Shown piece by piece: positions 51,041-59,691 of a DNA stretch of 64,000 nucleotides. Below the pieces are notes generated by a model that had not been told where the DNA came from, made no database searches, and saw only the letters and a list, made by a program, of their open reading frames with translations. Origin of the DNA: Spirosoma spitsbergense DSM 19989 (GTDB lineage: Bacteria > Bacteroidota > Bacteroidia > Cytophagales > Spirosomataceae). Positions within the stretch are counted from its first letter, which is position 1, and the number at the start of each line of letters is the position of its first letter. The stretch covers positions 138 through 64,137 of the forward strand of contig NZ_KB893559.1 in assembly GCF_000374085.1 (NCBI RefSeq). Direction: 5' to 3'. A program made the position numbers and the translations under genes.

Positions 51041-51162
51041 TTGTAGAGACGCAATACCTTGCGTCTCCTGTCCGGATGGTTTTTATTTGTTACCCGGATG
51101 GTTTTTTGCTGACGCAAGGTATTGCTGACGCATAGGAGACGCAAGGTATTGCGTCTCTACAA
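51041..51162. repeat. Inverted repeat with 29-bp perfect arms and internal repeats
   Basis: The left arm (51041-51069) begins TTGTAGAGACGCAATACCTT. The right arm (51134-51162) is its exact reverse complement, ending GCGTCTCTACAA. Inside, GACGCAAGGTATTGC occurs twice (51111 and 51138) and CCGGATGGTTTTT occurs twice (51072 and 51095). This GTAGAGACGCAA-type palindrome family is familiar from Bacteroidota and cyanobacterial intergenic repeats. It lies 11 bp after the tamL stop and may also act as its terminator. Confidence 0.85.
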
Positions 51163-51292
51163 ACCCTCCCAAATAAACGTTAAATTGCAACCGTTTAAAT
51201 AGGATAGGAAATCAACGTATAGACAAACCAGGTAATTTGCTTATCCTAATCAGGCCAGCCGTTGCCCCTTTCAATACCCACCATTCCCGTAC

Positions 51293-52057
51293 ATGACGAC
51301 AAAAAACTTTTGGCAACGGCTCATTCACCCCGGCGAGGCTTCCGAAGCCGACCGGGAGGATTGTTTCTGGAAAGTCGATCTTCACTCCCACCTGCTGCCC
51401 AACATCGACGATGGTGTTGCCACGCTGGACGAAACCCTGATCTGCCTGAAACAACTGGCGGACTGGGGTATCAAAAAAGTAATTACGACCCCACACGTTA
51501 GCCGCGACTGGTATCCCAATAGTGCAGCCCTTATTCTGGAAAAACTAGCCACTGTACGCGACCTCATTGCCGAAAACCAGCTCCCGCTCACCATCGACGC
51601 AGCCGCCGAGTATATGCTGGACGATTTTTTCATGGATATGCTCCGGGAAGGCGAATTGATTCCGTTCGGAGAACGCCGGTTCCTGCTGTTCGAAACGGGC
51701 TGGTCGCAGGCCCCAATGAATCTGAGCGACATGGTCTTTCGCATTCAGACGCACGGCTACACGCCCGTGCTGGCTCACCCCGAACGCTACAAATACTACC
51801 ATACCGACAGGGCCGCGCTGCAACACCTGCGCGACATTGGCTGCCTGTTTCAGCTCAACTGGATGTCGTTGAGCGGGCGTTATGGTTCTCACGTAGAAAA
51901 GCAGGCCCGTTTCCTGCTACAACAGCGCTGGGTAGACTTCATCGGCAGCGACATGCACCGCCCCGGCGATCTGGACACCATGGCCCGCCTGTTCAAATCC
52001 GGCGATATGAAATTACTGGAAGAGCAAACGCTGCTGAACGAAACGTTGCTGGGGTAG
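51293..52057 (+). CDS. CpsB/YwqE-type PHP tyrosine phosphatase
   Basis: The 254-residue PHP-fold protein shows all metal-binding motifs of bacterial polysaccharide tyrosine phosphatases: KVDLHSHLLPNIDDG near residues 28-42, VITTPHVSRDWYPN near 64-77, PVLAHPERYKYY near 158-169, and FIGSDMHRPGD near 217-227. These enzymes dephosphorylate the tyrosine kinase that controls chain length in Wzy-dependent exopolysaccharide or capsule synthesis. It sits at the left edge of the glycan locus, on the opposite strand to the glycosyltransferases. No Wzc-like kinase is in the window. Confidence 0.9.
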   Translation: MTTKNFWQRLIHPGEASEADREDCFWKVDLHSHLLPNIDDGVATLDETLICLKQLADWGIKKVITTPHVSRDWYPNSAALILEKLATVRDLIAENQLPLTIDAAAEYMLDDFFMDMLREGELIPFGERRFLLFETGWSQAPMNLSDMVFRIQTHGYTPVLAHPERYKYYHTDRAALQHLRDIGCLFQLNWMSLSGRYGSHVEKQARFLLQQRWVDFIGSDMHRPGDLDTMARLFKSGDMKLLEEQTLLNETLLG

Positions 52058-52075
52058 AGAAATGAGTATGAGAAA

Positions 52076-52666
52076 TTAACGAATAGATACGTTATCCAGC
52101 CCGCCCCGGTCCGGTCCAGATCGGAACTCGCCCCGTATCTTTAAGCTGGTCAGATTTTGCAGGACCTGCTGTAATTCGGCTTTTGTAGCCTTTACTTTTC
52201 CTTTTTTCCACCCAGCAGTTTCATCCAGTTTCACGGAGTAAGCCGTCCAGATAGTCTTGGGGTTATAAGACGTTTTATGAGTTAAGGTCAAAGTTCCATC
52301 AGTAATAATTATATCATCCGCATCAGCCTGATTATCAATTGCTGATTGCTCCAGATCGAAGCTGAGTTGAAGACCGTAAGCCTTGCGAACCGTAGTAGTA
52401 AATTCAGTTGAAGCAACAAAGTACCAGAAACCAGTGGCATCATCGATACCGTACACATAACCTCCTGGGTTACCACCGGTAGCGCTGTAACCACTTTTAC
52501 AGCCTACACTCCCTTCCCACCCCTGTGCATCATCATCGAAACCGTACGATATAGGAAAAAGGGGTGTTATTAGTTCAGTACAGGCAGTGAAATGAGTACC
52601 ACAAATCAGGAGGACTAAAACATTAAACGCACTAGACTTCAGAAAGGGCAAAATTATGTCTAGCAT
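52076..52666 (-). CDS. Lipoprotein with laminin-B-like domain
   Basis: The N-terminus has a hydrophobic segment and a probable lipobox (HFTAC, Cys29). The mature protein contains SYGFDDDAQGWEGSVGC, then LQLSFDLEQSAIDNQADADD, IIITDGTLTLTHKTSYNPKT and a final GEFRSGPDRGGLDNVSI. This is the pattern of the laminin B (domain IV) beta-sandwich that occurs in many secreted bacterial proteins and probably binds carbohydrate. It converges with the phosphatase gene, 18 bp away. Involvement with the exopolysaccharide made by the neighbouring genes is inferred from position. Confidence 0.6.
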   Translation of the reverse strand: MLDIILPFLKSSAFNVLVLLICGTHFTACTELITPLFPISYGFDDDAQGWEGSVGCKSGYSATGGNPGGYVYGIDDATGFWYFVASTEFTTTVRKAYGLQLSFDLEQSAIDNQADADDIIITDGTLTLTHKTSYNPKTIWTAYSVKLDETAGWKKGKVKATKAELQQVLQNLTSLKIRGEFRSGPDRGGLDNVSIR

Positions 52667-52730
52667 ACCAGTAAGAAATGGGTTGACCGTAAATATACAC
52701 TACGGTGGTACATCGTCAAACTGGACAAAA

Positions 52731-54020
52731 CTAACTCACTAATTCATCCAGTGTTTTATGAGCAACGCGCTCTTTTTGACTGGATGGACCTTTTTTAGTC
52801 ACTTCTCTTAAATGCTGTTCAAACCCGTTAAGTATTACTTCCCGGTTCAGGAATTTTTCCGCGTACCGTCGGGCATTGGCCCGATACGGGGTTAGATCCG
52901 AAACAAGCGATTCACGGATAGTCGTTACCAGCTTTTCTGCCGATTCCGGTTCGATTAGTATGCCCATGTTGTGCGTACTCACTACGTCGAACAAGGTAGT
53001 GCCCGGAACTGCCGATACCAGCGCACACCCACCGGCCGCTAAAATACCGGTCAGCTTTGAGGGTAGCACCAGATCAGAAGCTGATTTCTTTTGCAGTACC
53101 AGGTGGATATCCGCTGTTGCCAGCAGCGCCGATAACTTTTCGGCGGGCTGCAACGGGTAAAACCGAACATTCGTCAGACCGTAGTCCCGCACCAGTGTTT
53201 CCAGCTTACCTTTCCCCCCTCCTGATCCAAAAATAAGAAATTTGACCTCCGGCTGTGAAACGAACGATTTGGCGGCTTCGATGATAATTTCCAGCCCCTG
53301 CTTTTCGCCCAGACTGCCCGAATAAAGTACCGCTTTGTCGGTCGACTGTAAACCCAACTCCGCCCGCAGTGATTGCGCCGACGAAAGCGGTTTGACTAAA
53401 GTACCGTCGACCCAATTCGGGAATAGTACGCATTCCTGCTGAATCACGTTCTTTTGCGTCACCTTCCGAACCATCCCTTCGCTAATGGTCGATACGACGG
53501 TACAGTGTTTGAGAATGAACTGCTCAACACGGAACATGATGTCCAGAAACCGCTTGTTTTTAAGCATACCTAATTCCTTGGCCATGTCGATCTGTAAATC
53601 CTGAATGTGGCACCAAAGTGGTACCCGGCGCAACTTACTGTAAAAAACAGGAAGCAAACCCAGGTGAAATGGGGGCGACAAACAAATAACAACATCGTAC
53701 CGTTTGCCAAAAAAAACGGGTAGCCAGTACACCAGACTGCTCAATACGAAAGAAAACTCGTGCAGAATCCGCTTGAGCGAGGTAACGTTACCCGGTACGT
53801 AAAATGGACAGCGATGCACCCTTACCCCCGCCAGCTGTTCCGTATGCCACCATTTTCCCCGGTGCGACGCATGAACGGCCCACTCGGGATAATAGGGCAT
53901 GGTGGTAATTACCTCCACCGTTTCTCCCTGCTGTGCCAGCCAGGCTGCCATATCGCCCGTGTACTTACCAATACCGGTTAGCTCAGGGGCATAATTTATA
54001 CCGTAAATAAGAATTCGCAT
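52731..54020 (-). CDS. WcaI-like glycosyltransferase (GT4)
   Basis: The 429-residue GT-B enzyme begins ILIYGINYAPELTGIGKYTG and continues TMPYYPEWAVHASHRGKWWH, a pattern specific to the colanic-acid WcaI group. VVICLSPPFHLGLLPVFY, HIQDLQIDMAKELGML and SKLTGILAAGGCALVSAV are also conserved. In E. coli WcaI adds a sugar, thought to be fucose, to the colanic-acid unit; the donor here is unknown. Its gene lies 27 bp downstream of a VanZ-type gene on the same strand, within the leftward cluster. Confidence 0.88.
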   Translation of the reverse strand: MRILIYGINYAPELTGIGKYTGDMAAWLAQQGETVEVITTMPYYPEWAVHASHRGKWWHTEQLAGVRVHRCPFYVPGNVTSLKRILHEFSFVLSSLVYWLPVFFGKRYDVVICLSPPFHLGLLPVFYSKLRRVPLWCHIQDLQIDMAKELGMLKNKRFLDIMFRVEQFILKHCTVVSTISEGMVRKVTQKNVIQQECVLFPNWVDGTLVKPLSSAQSLRAELGLQSTDKAVLYSGSLGEKQGLEIIIEAAKSFVSQPEVKFLIFGSGGGKGKLETLVRDYGLTNVRFYPLQPAEKLSALLATADIHLVLQKKSASDLVLPSKLTGILAAGGCALVSAVPGTTLFDVVSTHNMGILIEPESAEKLVTTIRESLVSDLTPYRANARRYAEKFLNREVILNGFEQHLREVTKKGPSSQKERVAHKTLDELVS

Positions 54021-54047
54021 AAAGGTTGTCTTTGTGATTCCCGCTGG

Positions 54048-54449
54048 TCACCAATGCCTTTTATGGTTCACCAGTCGAAGTAGACCCAGTGGCAATAAGC
54101 CAATAAACGCTCCGGCAGATCCCCAGGCAATGTCACCCCAGTCAAAATGCCGTAGCGGCAACAGTAACTGACCCGCTTCGGCAATACTGACAACGGCTAT
54201 CAGCAATAGCCAAAGCCAGAACCAGTTTATCCACGCTTGCCCGGTAGACGATAGCCAGTAGCCACTCGATACCCCCATGATAAAAAAGGGCACTGCGGTC
54301 CGGACATTCATGTTGTCATTTACATCCGTCCAGTGCGACAACCAGTCGGGCAATATTCTATATGTTCCCAAATTAGGCTTTGGCAACCAGCTGAAATAGA
54401 AAACGATGCTGGCACCAATCAATAGACTTACAAAAAAAAGTGCCCTCAT
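54048..54449 (-). CDS. VanZ-family membrane protein
   Basis: The 133-residue protein has four or five helices and the VanZ pattern: FYFSWLPKPN near the N-terminus, HWTDVNDNMNVRTAVPFFIM in the middle, and EAGQLLLPLRHFDWGDIAWG with the conserved acidic pair near the C-terminus. Despite the name, VanZ-like proteins of this kind are not resistance genes by default and often occur in exopolysaccharide clusters, where their role is undefined. The gene is 12 bp downstream of a GT2 glycosyltransferase gene. Confidence 0.82.
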   Translation of the reverse strand: MRALFFVSLLIGASIVFYFSWLPKPNLGTYRILPDWLSHWTDVNDNMNVRTAVPFFIMGVSSGYWLSSTGQAWINWFWLWLLLIAVVSIAEAGQLLLPLRHFDWGDIAWGSAGAFIGLLPLGLLRLVNHKRHW

Positions 54450-54461
54450 AAGCGCGCTCCA

Positions 54462-55334
54462 TTAGCTGTGAACGGTAAGGGGAGCGGTTAGTGTATCGGA
54501 CACCTTCTCTGCCGGTGTTTTTTTAGCCGTCAGTTCCCTGGTCTTAAGCACAATAAAATACTCATAGACTGCCTGTAATACGGCATAAGTCATACCTGCC
54601 TGACCATCCAGAAAGCCGCGACGCCAGATGGCCAGATAAAACCACTTGACCAGTGGGCGACCCGGCAGCTTATAAAAAATACCTTTCTGATGGTAACGAC
54701 GTTCACTAAAATCCTTTCCGAAGGCAGCTTTCTTAAGCGAGAAACTGGTGCCTTTGTTCATATCCTGCATACGCATAGCGGCTTCCATATCCGCATAGCC
54801 AAGATGACGCTGCCACCAGTAACGAAAGCCCTTACTGAACGGGTAATGATCCAGAAAGCCGCCAATTCTGGACACATTGCCATCGGGTATGGATATTGGA
54901 TTTACCAATCGTTCATACCGCATCTTATCAGGCCGGAACAACCGCAGATAAAAAGGTGACATCTGTGCATGTTTCAGCCAGGTGCCATTCCAGGCAAAAT
55001 CACGCCGTTGTACCTCATAAGCCACAACTTCAGCATCATCCGGTTTGAACGATAATAGGACTTCTCTCAATTCCGGCGAAACCCGCTCGTCGGCGTCAAT
55101 ATATAAAACCCACTTATTTTTAAACGGAATGTTAGCCAGCCCCCAATTCTGGTGGGCCGCCCAGTTATCGAATTTACGCTGTGTTATTTTCGCCCCGGCT
55201 TTTTGAGCTATCTCAAGGGTTTTATCATCGCTGTAGGAATCAAACAGATGAATATCGTTACACCAGGCAACTGATTCCAGACAGCCGGGTAAATCCTGCT
55301 GTTCATTTTTAGTGAGAATGAGAACCGAAATCAT
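54462..55334 (-). CDS. GT2-family glycosyltransferase (WaaE/KdtX-like)
   Basis: The 290-residue GT-A enzyme has the nucleotide-binding strand ISVLILTKNEQQDLPGCLES at the start, LFDSYSDDKTLEIAQ with the Ser-Asp pair, and the DxD motif in WVLYIDADERVSPELREVLL. The middle region contains HAQMSPFYLRLFRPDKMRYE. The organisation is that of the WaaE-like branch of family 2, which adds a sugar to LPS core or to an exopolysaccharide unit. The donor is not predictable. Confidence 0.88.
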   Translation of the reverse strand: MISVLILTKNEQQDLPGCLESVAWCNDIHLFDSYSDDKTLEIAQKAGAKITQRKFDNWAAHQNWGLANIPFKNKWVLYIDADERVSPELREVLLSFKPDDAEVVAYEVQRRDFAWNGTWLKHAQMSPFYLRLFRPDKMRYERLVNPISIPDGNVSRIGGFLDHYPFSKGFRYWWQRHLGYADMEAAMRMQDMNKGTSFSLKKAAFGKDFSERRYHQKGIFYKLPGRPLVKWFYLAIWRRGFLDGQAGMTYAVLQAVYEYFIVLKTRELTAKKTPAEKVSDTLTAPLTVHS

Positions 55335-55389
55335 ACAATTGTGACTGTATTACGGGTTAATGGCTTTGACTTTTCTACTTTACAAAACA

Positions 55390-56232
55390 CTAATTAAACA
55401 GACTAGCATTTTCTATCAAGTGCTGTTCATTAAACATAGAACACAGCACCACACTCTTTGGAAAGTCCATACCTAATTGCTTTAATTTTTCGGCGGGAGT
55501 CATATTATTACTCCCGCCCCTTAACGGTGAAAAAAGCACATTCGATGCTAGTCCTCTTTTCTCCACTACTGTTTTATAGCCTGTTGCTCCTGGCGAATTA
55601 TCAAACTGTAACACATCGAAATGACGTAGGTATTGGCTGTGCAGAGCACCTTGCGAACGCATGTATGCCAGGCCCCATGCTCTGATTTTCCCCTCTTTCT
55701 TCAGCTTTTCAGCGGTGTCCTTTAACTCGTCTATAAAAGAAAGAGATTCAGGGGGTTCATGAACGAAGAAGTAGTCGAGATAATCAGTATTAAGAGCGCG
55801 CAAACTACGCTCCAAACTTACTCTCATCTCATTACCACGCAATGGTATTCGATCGTGGAAATGATCAGCGACTTTAGCGATAGAATCAACGACTACTGGT
55901 TTCGCTTGTAAATTCGATTGATTTGAATTACTACGAATTATTCGAATTATTGGCTTGATAGGTCTAAGTATTTTTGCTTTCCAGTTAGCCTGGATACCGA
56001 ACTTACTGGCTATTATCACTTTATCACGTCTGTCTTTAACTACTTTACCGAAAAACCCTTCAGCTTCACCATACCCATAAGAACGAGCCAAATCGAAGTG
56101 AGTAATGCCACAATCAAAAGCACAGTCCATAGCTCTGCGTGCCTTTTTCGCATCTACGGAACCAAGAATGGGTGCGCAGCCAAATCCTAAGGCCGAAGAT
56201 TTTATTCCTTCCGTCAGCTCAACAGTTCTCAT
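55390..56232 (-). CDS. Aldo/keto reductase
   Basis: The 280-residue (alpha/beta)8 enzyme shows the catalytic Asp47 and Tyr52 in THFDLARSYGYGEAEGFFGK, Lys77 in IIASKFG, and the His in YLDYFFVHEPPES. NADPH-binding and end features fit a family member of normal length, although the C-terminal part is short. Its start overlaps the stop of the GMC oxidoreductase gene by four bases (ATGA), so the two enzymes are coupled. Within a glycan locus this suggests a two-step redox modification of a sugar or other building block. Confidence 0.87.
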   Translation of the reverse strand: MRTVELTEGIKSSALGFGCAPILGSVDAKKARRAMDCAFDCGITHFDLARSYGYGEAEGFFGKVVKDRRDKVIIASKFGIQANWKAKILRPIKPIIRIIRSNSNQSNLQAKPVVVDSIAKVADHFHDRIPLRGNEMRVSLERSLRALNTDYLDYFFVHEPPESLSFIDELKDTAEKLKKEGKIRAWGLAYMRSQGALHSQYLRHFDVLQFDNSPGATGYKTVVEKRGLASNVLFSPLRGGSNNMTPAEKLKQLGMDFPKSVVLCSMFNEQHLIENASLFN

Positions 56233-57881
56233 AGTTGTTTGGTCAAATGTTCAGCCAGTCTTACCGCAAAAGCTCCTAGAAAAAAGGTAGGATTAGCCTG
56301 ACTGGATGTTGGGAAAACGGAACTGCTACACACATAGACATTTTTTGTCCCCCAAACTTTTAATTGCCGATCAACAACTCCCCTTTCCGGTGAATCTGCG
56401 ATTCGGGTTGTGCCTGATTGATGAATACCATCACGAGACATTCCCCGTATTGCTGTAGACATATCAATATCCGGATACCAATACTCCAACTCTCCACACC
56501 CCGTTTCACGTAGCCAATTGTCAAGTACTTTATGTAATTTGATGACCGAATTAATGTCTTCTTCCAGTAATGAATAGTTAATCACCAGGGACTCTCTATC
56601 CGGTCCAAGCTCCATCCTATTTGAAACGTCTGGTATCTGCTCCGAATGAAAATGAAGCGCATACCGGTTCTCCGGACTGAATAAAAAAACTCCTGGTAGC
56701 TTACGTTTCAGTAAATACCGTTTGTAAAATATTGTAGCAGGTATAACAAGTGATTTTGGAAATTGTCGAAAAACGTTCCCTATGTGCCTTGATATTCCGT
56801 ATCGTTTCCCTTTCGTAATCGACTCTGCAATGGCTGCTGGCGCTAGTTTCTTACCCAGAATTGGCATTAACATAGCGAGATACATGAAAGACATGGCCCC
56901 ACTACGATGCTTGGGATCATAATAAAGGGGATTGTCAAGCCATATTGCCGTATTGAGCAAATTATTTTCTGTTAAGAACTTGTCTGTAAATTGAAAACGC
57001 CTTCTTAAGTAAATACCTTCTTCGTCGCGCAGAAACCCATAGTCAGTTTTTGTTGCCCCACCATAAAACCTGACTGAAGCGATTTTACCAGACAAATGAC
57101 CCTGATAGTATTTACCCAACGCGGCAGGTAGTGCAGGCAGCAAGTTAAACAGCTGACTATTTCTAAGCAGAATACGCGTAGACTCCTGAGCACCGGCAGC
57201 TATGACAAAAGCCTTTGCTTTTACATCAAATAATTCTGCTTGACCTATTTTTCTAATTTTCAGAATGGAAAAGTGACCACTCCCTTGCAGATCAACAAAT
57301 TCTCTTGCTTCATATCCCCGCAAAACTGTGAGATTAGGTCGTGCAGCAATATCGTCGGCATAGCGGCTTCCAAAGCGAGTGGGCATACTCCAACGCTCCA
57401 CTACAGAATCGGTTACTATACCTTCCCGGAAGTTTTCCGCAACCCGTTCATCCTTAAATTGTGGTATTTCATTTATGTTAAAGACAGCCTTCCCACATTC
57501 AAAATAATCGGCTGAACGGGCTAAGTATTTATCCAGCTCCCTAAATAAATCCAAATCCCATGTGCAACCATCAGCAATAATTGGACGATCTACAAAATCC
57601 ACTTCGTCATACATGACACAACGCCCCCCCCAGGTAGCAGATGTTCCACCGAAGCCCTTGTTAGTACACTCATAGGGCTCATGATGGTTTGTTAAATTCG
57701 TAACCTGAATTGAGTCATCAAGATCATTCTTAGTTTTCGTGTTGCTATCACCATACTCAATTATCACAACAGAATGCTCAGGTTGCAAACGGGTGTATTC
57801 CAAAGCTGTAATCAAACCAGCTGGTCCACTCCCCACAATACATAAGTCGTATTCTTTATCGCCTGAATCTTTGAAACTCAT
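56229..57881 (-). CDS. GMC-family FAD-dependent oxidoreductase
   Basis: The 550-residue protein has the FAD-binding motif YDLCIVGSGPAGLITALEY at the N-terminus and GFGGTSATWGGRCVMYDEVD near residues 70-90. The C-terminal catalytic region has GIHQSGTTRIA, then GTKNVYVCSSSVFPTSSQAN and PTFFLGAFAVRLAEHL, with the His/Asn pair of the family. No signal peptide is seen, so it acts in the cytoplasm. It overlaps its neighbours at both ends (ATGA with the aldo/keto reductase, one base with the acyltransferase). The substrate is unknown; location suggests a nucleotide- or lipid-linked sugar. Confidence 0.88.
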   Translation of the reverse strand: MSFKDSGDKEYDLCIVGSGPAGLITALEYTRLQPEHSVVIIEYGDSNTKTKNDLDDSIQVTNLTNHHEPYECTNKGFGGTSATWGGRCVMYDEVDFVDRPIIADGCTWDLDLFRELDKYLARSADYFECGKAVFNINEIPQFKDERVAENFREGIVTDSVVERWSMPTRFGSRYADDIAARPNLTVLRGYEAREFVDLQGSGHFSILKIRKIGQAELFDVKAKAFVIAAGAQESTRILLRNSQLFNLLPALPAALGKYYQGHLSGKIASVRFYGGATKTDYGFLRDEEGIYLRRRFQFTDKFLTENNLLNTAIWLDNPLYYDPKHRSGAMSFMYLAMLMPILGKKLAPAAIAESITKGKRYGISRHIGNVFRQFPKSLVIPATIFYKRYLLKRKLPGVFLFSPENRYALHFHSEQIPDVSNRMELGPDRESLVINYSLLEEDINSVIKLHKVLDNWLRETGCGELEYWYPDIDMSTAIRGMSRDGIHQSGTTRIADSPERGVVDRQLKVWGTKNVYVCSSSVFPTSSQANPTFFLGAFAVRLAEHLTKQL

Positions 57882-58468
57882 TACGCTGTTATTTCTGTTT
57901 TATCAAGAAAGTTAATCCGCTCTTTAACCCGTACTGCTGGATTTCCTGCATAAACTGTCCATGCTGCCAAAGAAGTCGATGTGACGGCTGCTGCCCCCAA
58001 AACGCTTCCCTCCCGACAATGTGCTCCCGGAAGAACAACCGCTTTAGCACATATCCACGAATAAGCTTCAATGACTATTCTTTTCTTAATGTATGTAAAC
58101 TCGATTGTATTATAGTCGTGAGTAGCACCACACAAATAAGCTCCTTGTGAAAGAATAGCGTGATGCCCTAAGTAGACTCCGCCAGGGTTATAGATCTCCA
58201 CTTCCGGGCCAATTGTAACAACATCTTCAGTTTCCAACAACCAGGGTGCCCAGATTTTACAGTCTGGGTATATGAAGTTGGACTTGCCTATTTTCGCTCC
58301 AAAAAACCGGAGAACTGTACAACGCCAGTTATGTAAAAACCTAGGCGTCCATCGGCACATTACTACCCATACTGCTGACCAAATTAACCGTTTAATTTTG
58401 TCGGATCTAGAAAAACTAGGTCGCATATAGGCATCGCTACTAGTAGAATTATGTGAAAACATCTTCAC
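57881..58468 (-). CDS. WcaF-like acetyltransferase (left-handed beta-helix)
   Basis: The 195-residue protein contains hexapeptide repeats such as IGPEVEIYNPGGVYLGHHAI and SWICAKAVVLPGAHCREGSV, ending AAWTVYAGNPAVRVKER. The N-terminal stretch (KRLIWSAVWVVMCRWTPRFL, then RCTVLRFFGAKIGKSNFIYP) is that of the WcaF colanic-acid acetyltransferases. It probably O-acetylates a sugar of the repeat unit using acetyl-CoA. Its stop shares a base with the start of the downstream GMC gene. Confidence 0.88.
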   Translation of the reverse strand: MKMFSHNSTSSDAYMRPSFSRSDKIKRLIWSAVWVVMCRWTPRFLHNWRCTVLRFFGAKIGKSNFIYPDCKIWAPWLLETEDVVTIGPEVEIYNPGGVYLGHHAILSQGAYLCGATHDYNTIEFTYIKKRIVIEAYSWICAKAVVLPGAHCREGSVLGAAAVTSTSLAAWTVYAGNPAVRVKERINFLDKTEITA

Positions 58469-58513
58469 TATAAGATTTTACAGACTAAAATATATTTAAC
58501 TCAAGTTGAAAAG

Positions 58514-59647
58514 TCAGTCGTTAATAATAGATTGATTATAATTTTCCATATACTTTTTTGCCAGTATATCTCTGGAGAATGACTCCAATATTTTCTCCCT
58601 GCCCGTACTGTTTATAGACATTCTCTTCTTTTTATCAGCAATAGCACTTAATAAGCCATTTGTAATAGAAACTTCATCCAGTTCTACAATCCAGCCAAGA
58701 TCATTTTCTTTCACATAATCAGCTAATCCAACTGCAGTTGACAATAACACCGGGGTTCCAACGTATAAGGACTCTATTACTACATTAGCAAAATTTTCGT
58801 TATGAGATGTCAGTACAAAAAGGTCGGCACTGGCTAATTCATCATACTTTTCACTATGATCTTTCCATCCAATCCATTCAATTAGGTGGTCTATCTTTAA
58901 TACTACTGATTCATTTTTTAATTCTTCGATATACGTTTTTTCGCCACTTCCAGCTATTCTCAGCCTAATTGGAGCATCAATCTTACTTATTGCTTTAAAA
59001 AGTATATCGAGCCCTTTTTTAGGATGTATTCTTGATAGAAATACAAGCGTAAAGATTTCATTTTCCGTTCGATTAAATTGCTCAGATGGTAATTTAATAA
59101 TATTAGGAAGAAGAAATCCTGTCCAATTTGGTATTAGTTTTCCACATTCAATATACTCAGATTCTGATGTAGCATGGAATATGGCTGCTTGCAAAGCATC
59201 TTTCCCTATCAGTTTATGAATCCATTTTTTTGTTCCAGGATATGTCTTAGTCATTATATAACTACTAAGCATACCTCTTGGAGATACTACAACTTTCACT
59301 TTTTTTAAATGACAAATAGCAGCAGCAATAACCACTACTGGATTCCACCAGGAATGAATATGGACTATATCAAAACTTTGACAATCCCTGTATAAGTTGG
59401 TCCATAAAGCAGGTGCAATGTTTGTATTTCCACGTGTTATTCGCGAAAAATAAGTCACGGTCACCCCATCAACATTAATGCCTTTGCCTGTCACTACAGG
59501 TAATTCTTTATCTCCATTAGCATTAGTCGTGTATACACTAATTTTGTTATCTTTTAATAAAGATTCACACAAGCTGGCAATAGATTCGATTGGACCACCA
59601 TATATATATGCTGGTTTGTATGTAGGCACTACGTGAAGTATTTTCAT
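58514..59647 (-). CDS. GT4-family glycosyltransferase
   Basis: The 377-residue GT-B enzyme starts MKILHVVPTYKPAYIYGGPI and contains FDIVHIHSWWNPVVVIAAAI and VSPRGMLSSYIMTK in the acceptor domain. TLVFLSRIHPKKGLDILFKA and ASADLFVLTSHNENFANVVI-type sequence in the donor domain carry the E-x7-E-like region (ENFANVVIES). It transfers an unknown sugar in glycan assembly. Its codon use and composition are visibly more AT-rich than the genes left of 57 kb. Confidence 0.88.
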   Translation of the reverse strand: MKILHVVPTYKPAYIYGGPIESIASLCESLLKDNKISVYTTNANGDKELPVVTGKGINVDGVTVTYFSRITRGNTNIAPALWTNLYRDCQSFDIVHIHSWWNPVVVIAAAICHLKKVKVVVSPRGMLSSYIMTKTYPGTKKWIHKLIGKDALQAAIFHATSESEYIECGKLIPNWTGFLLPNIIKLPSEQFNRTENEIFTLVFLSRIHPKKGLDILFKAISKIDAPIRLRIAGSGEKTYIEELKNESVVLKIDHLIEWIGWKDHSEKYDELASADLFVLTSHNENFANVVIESLYVGTPVLLSTAVGLADYVKENDLGWIVELDEVSITNGLLSAIADKKKRMSINSTGREKILESFSRDILAKKYMENYNQSIIND

Positions 59648-59691
59648 TACAGTTCCAGTAAGGATACATTATAATCGTTAGTCACTCATTA

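Noticed and set aside
54048-54449. VanZ gene as a teicoplanin-resistance determinant
   Set aside because: No vanA-type genes are near and it lies in a glycan cluster, where VanZ-like proteins are common without a resistance role.
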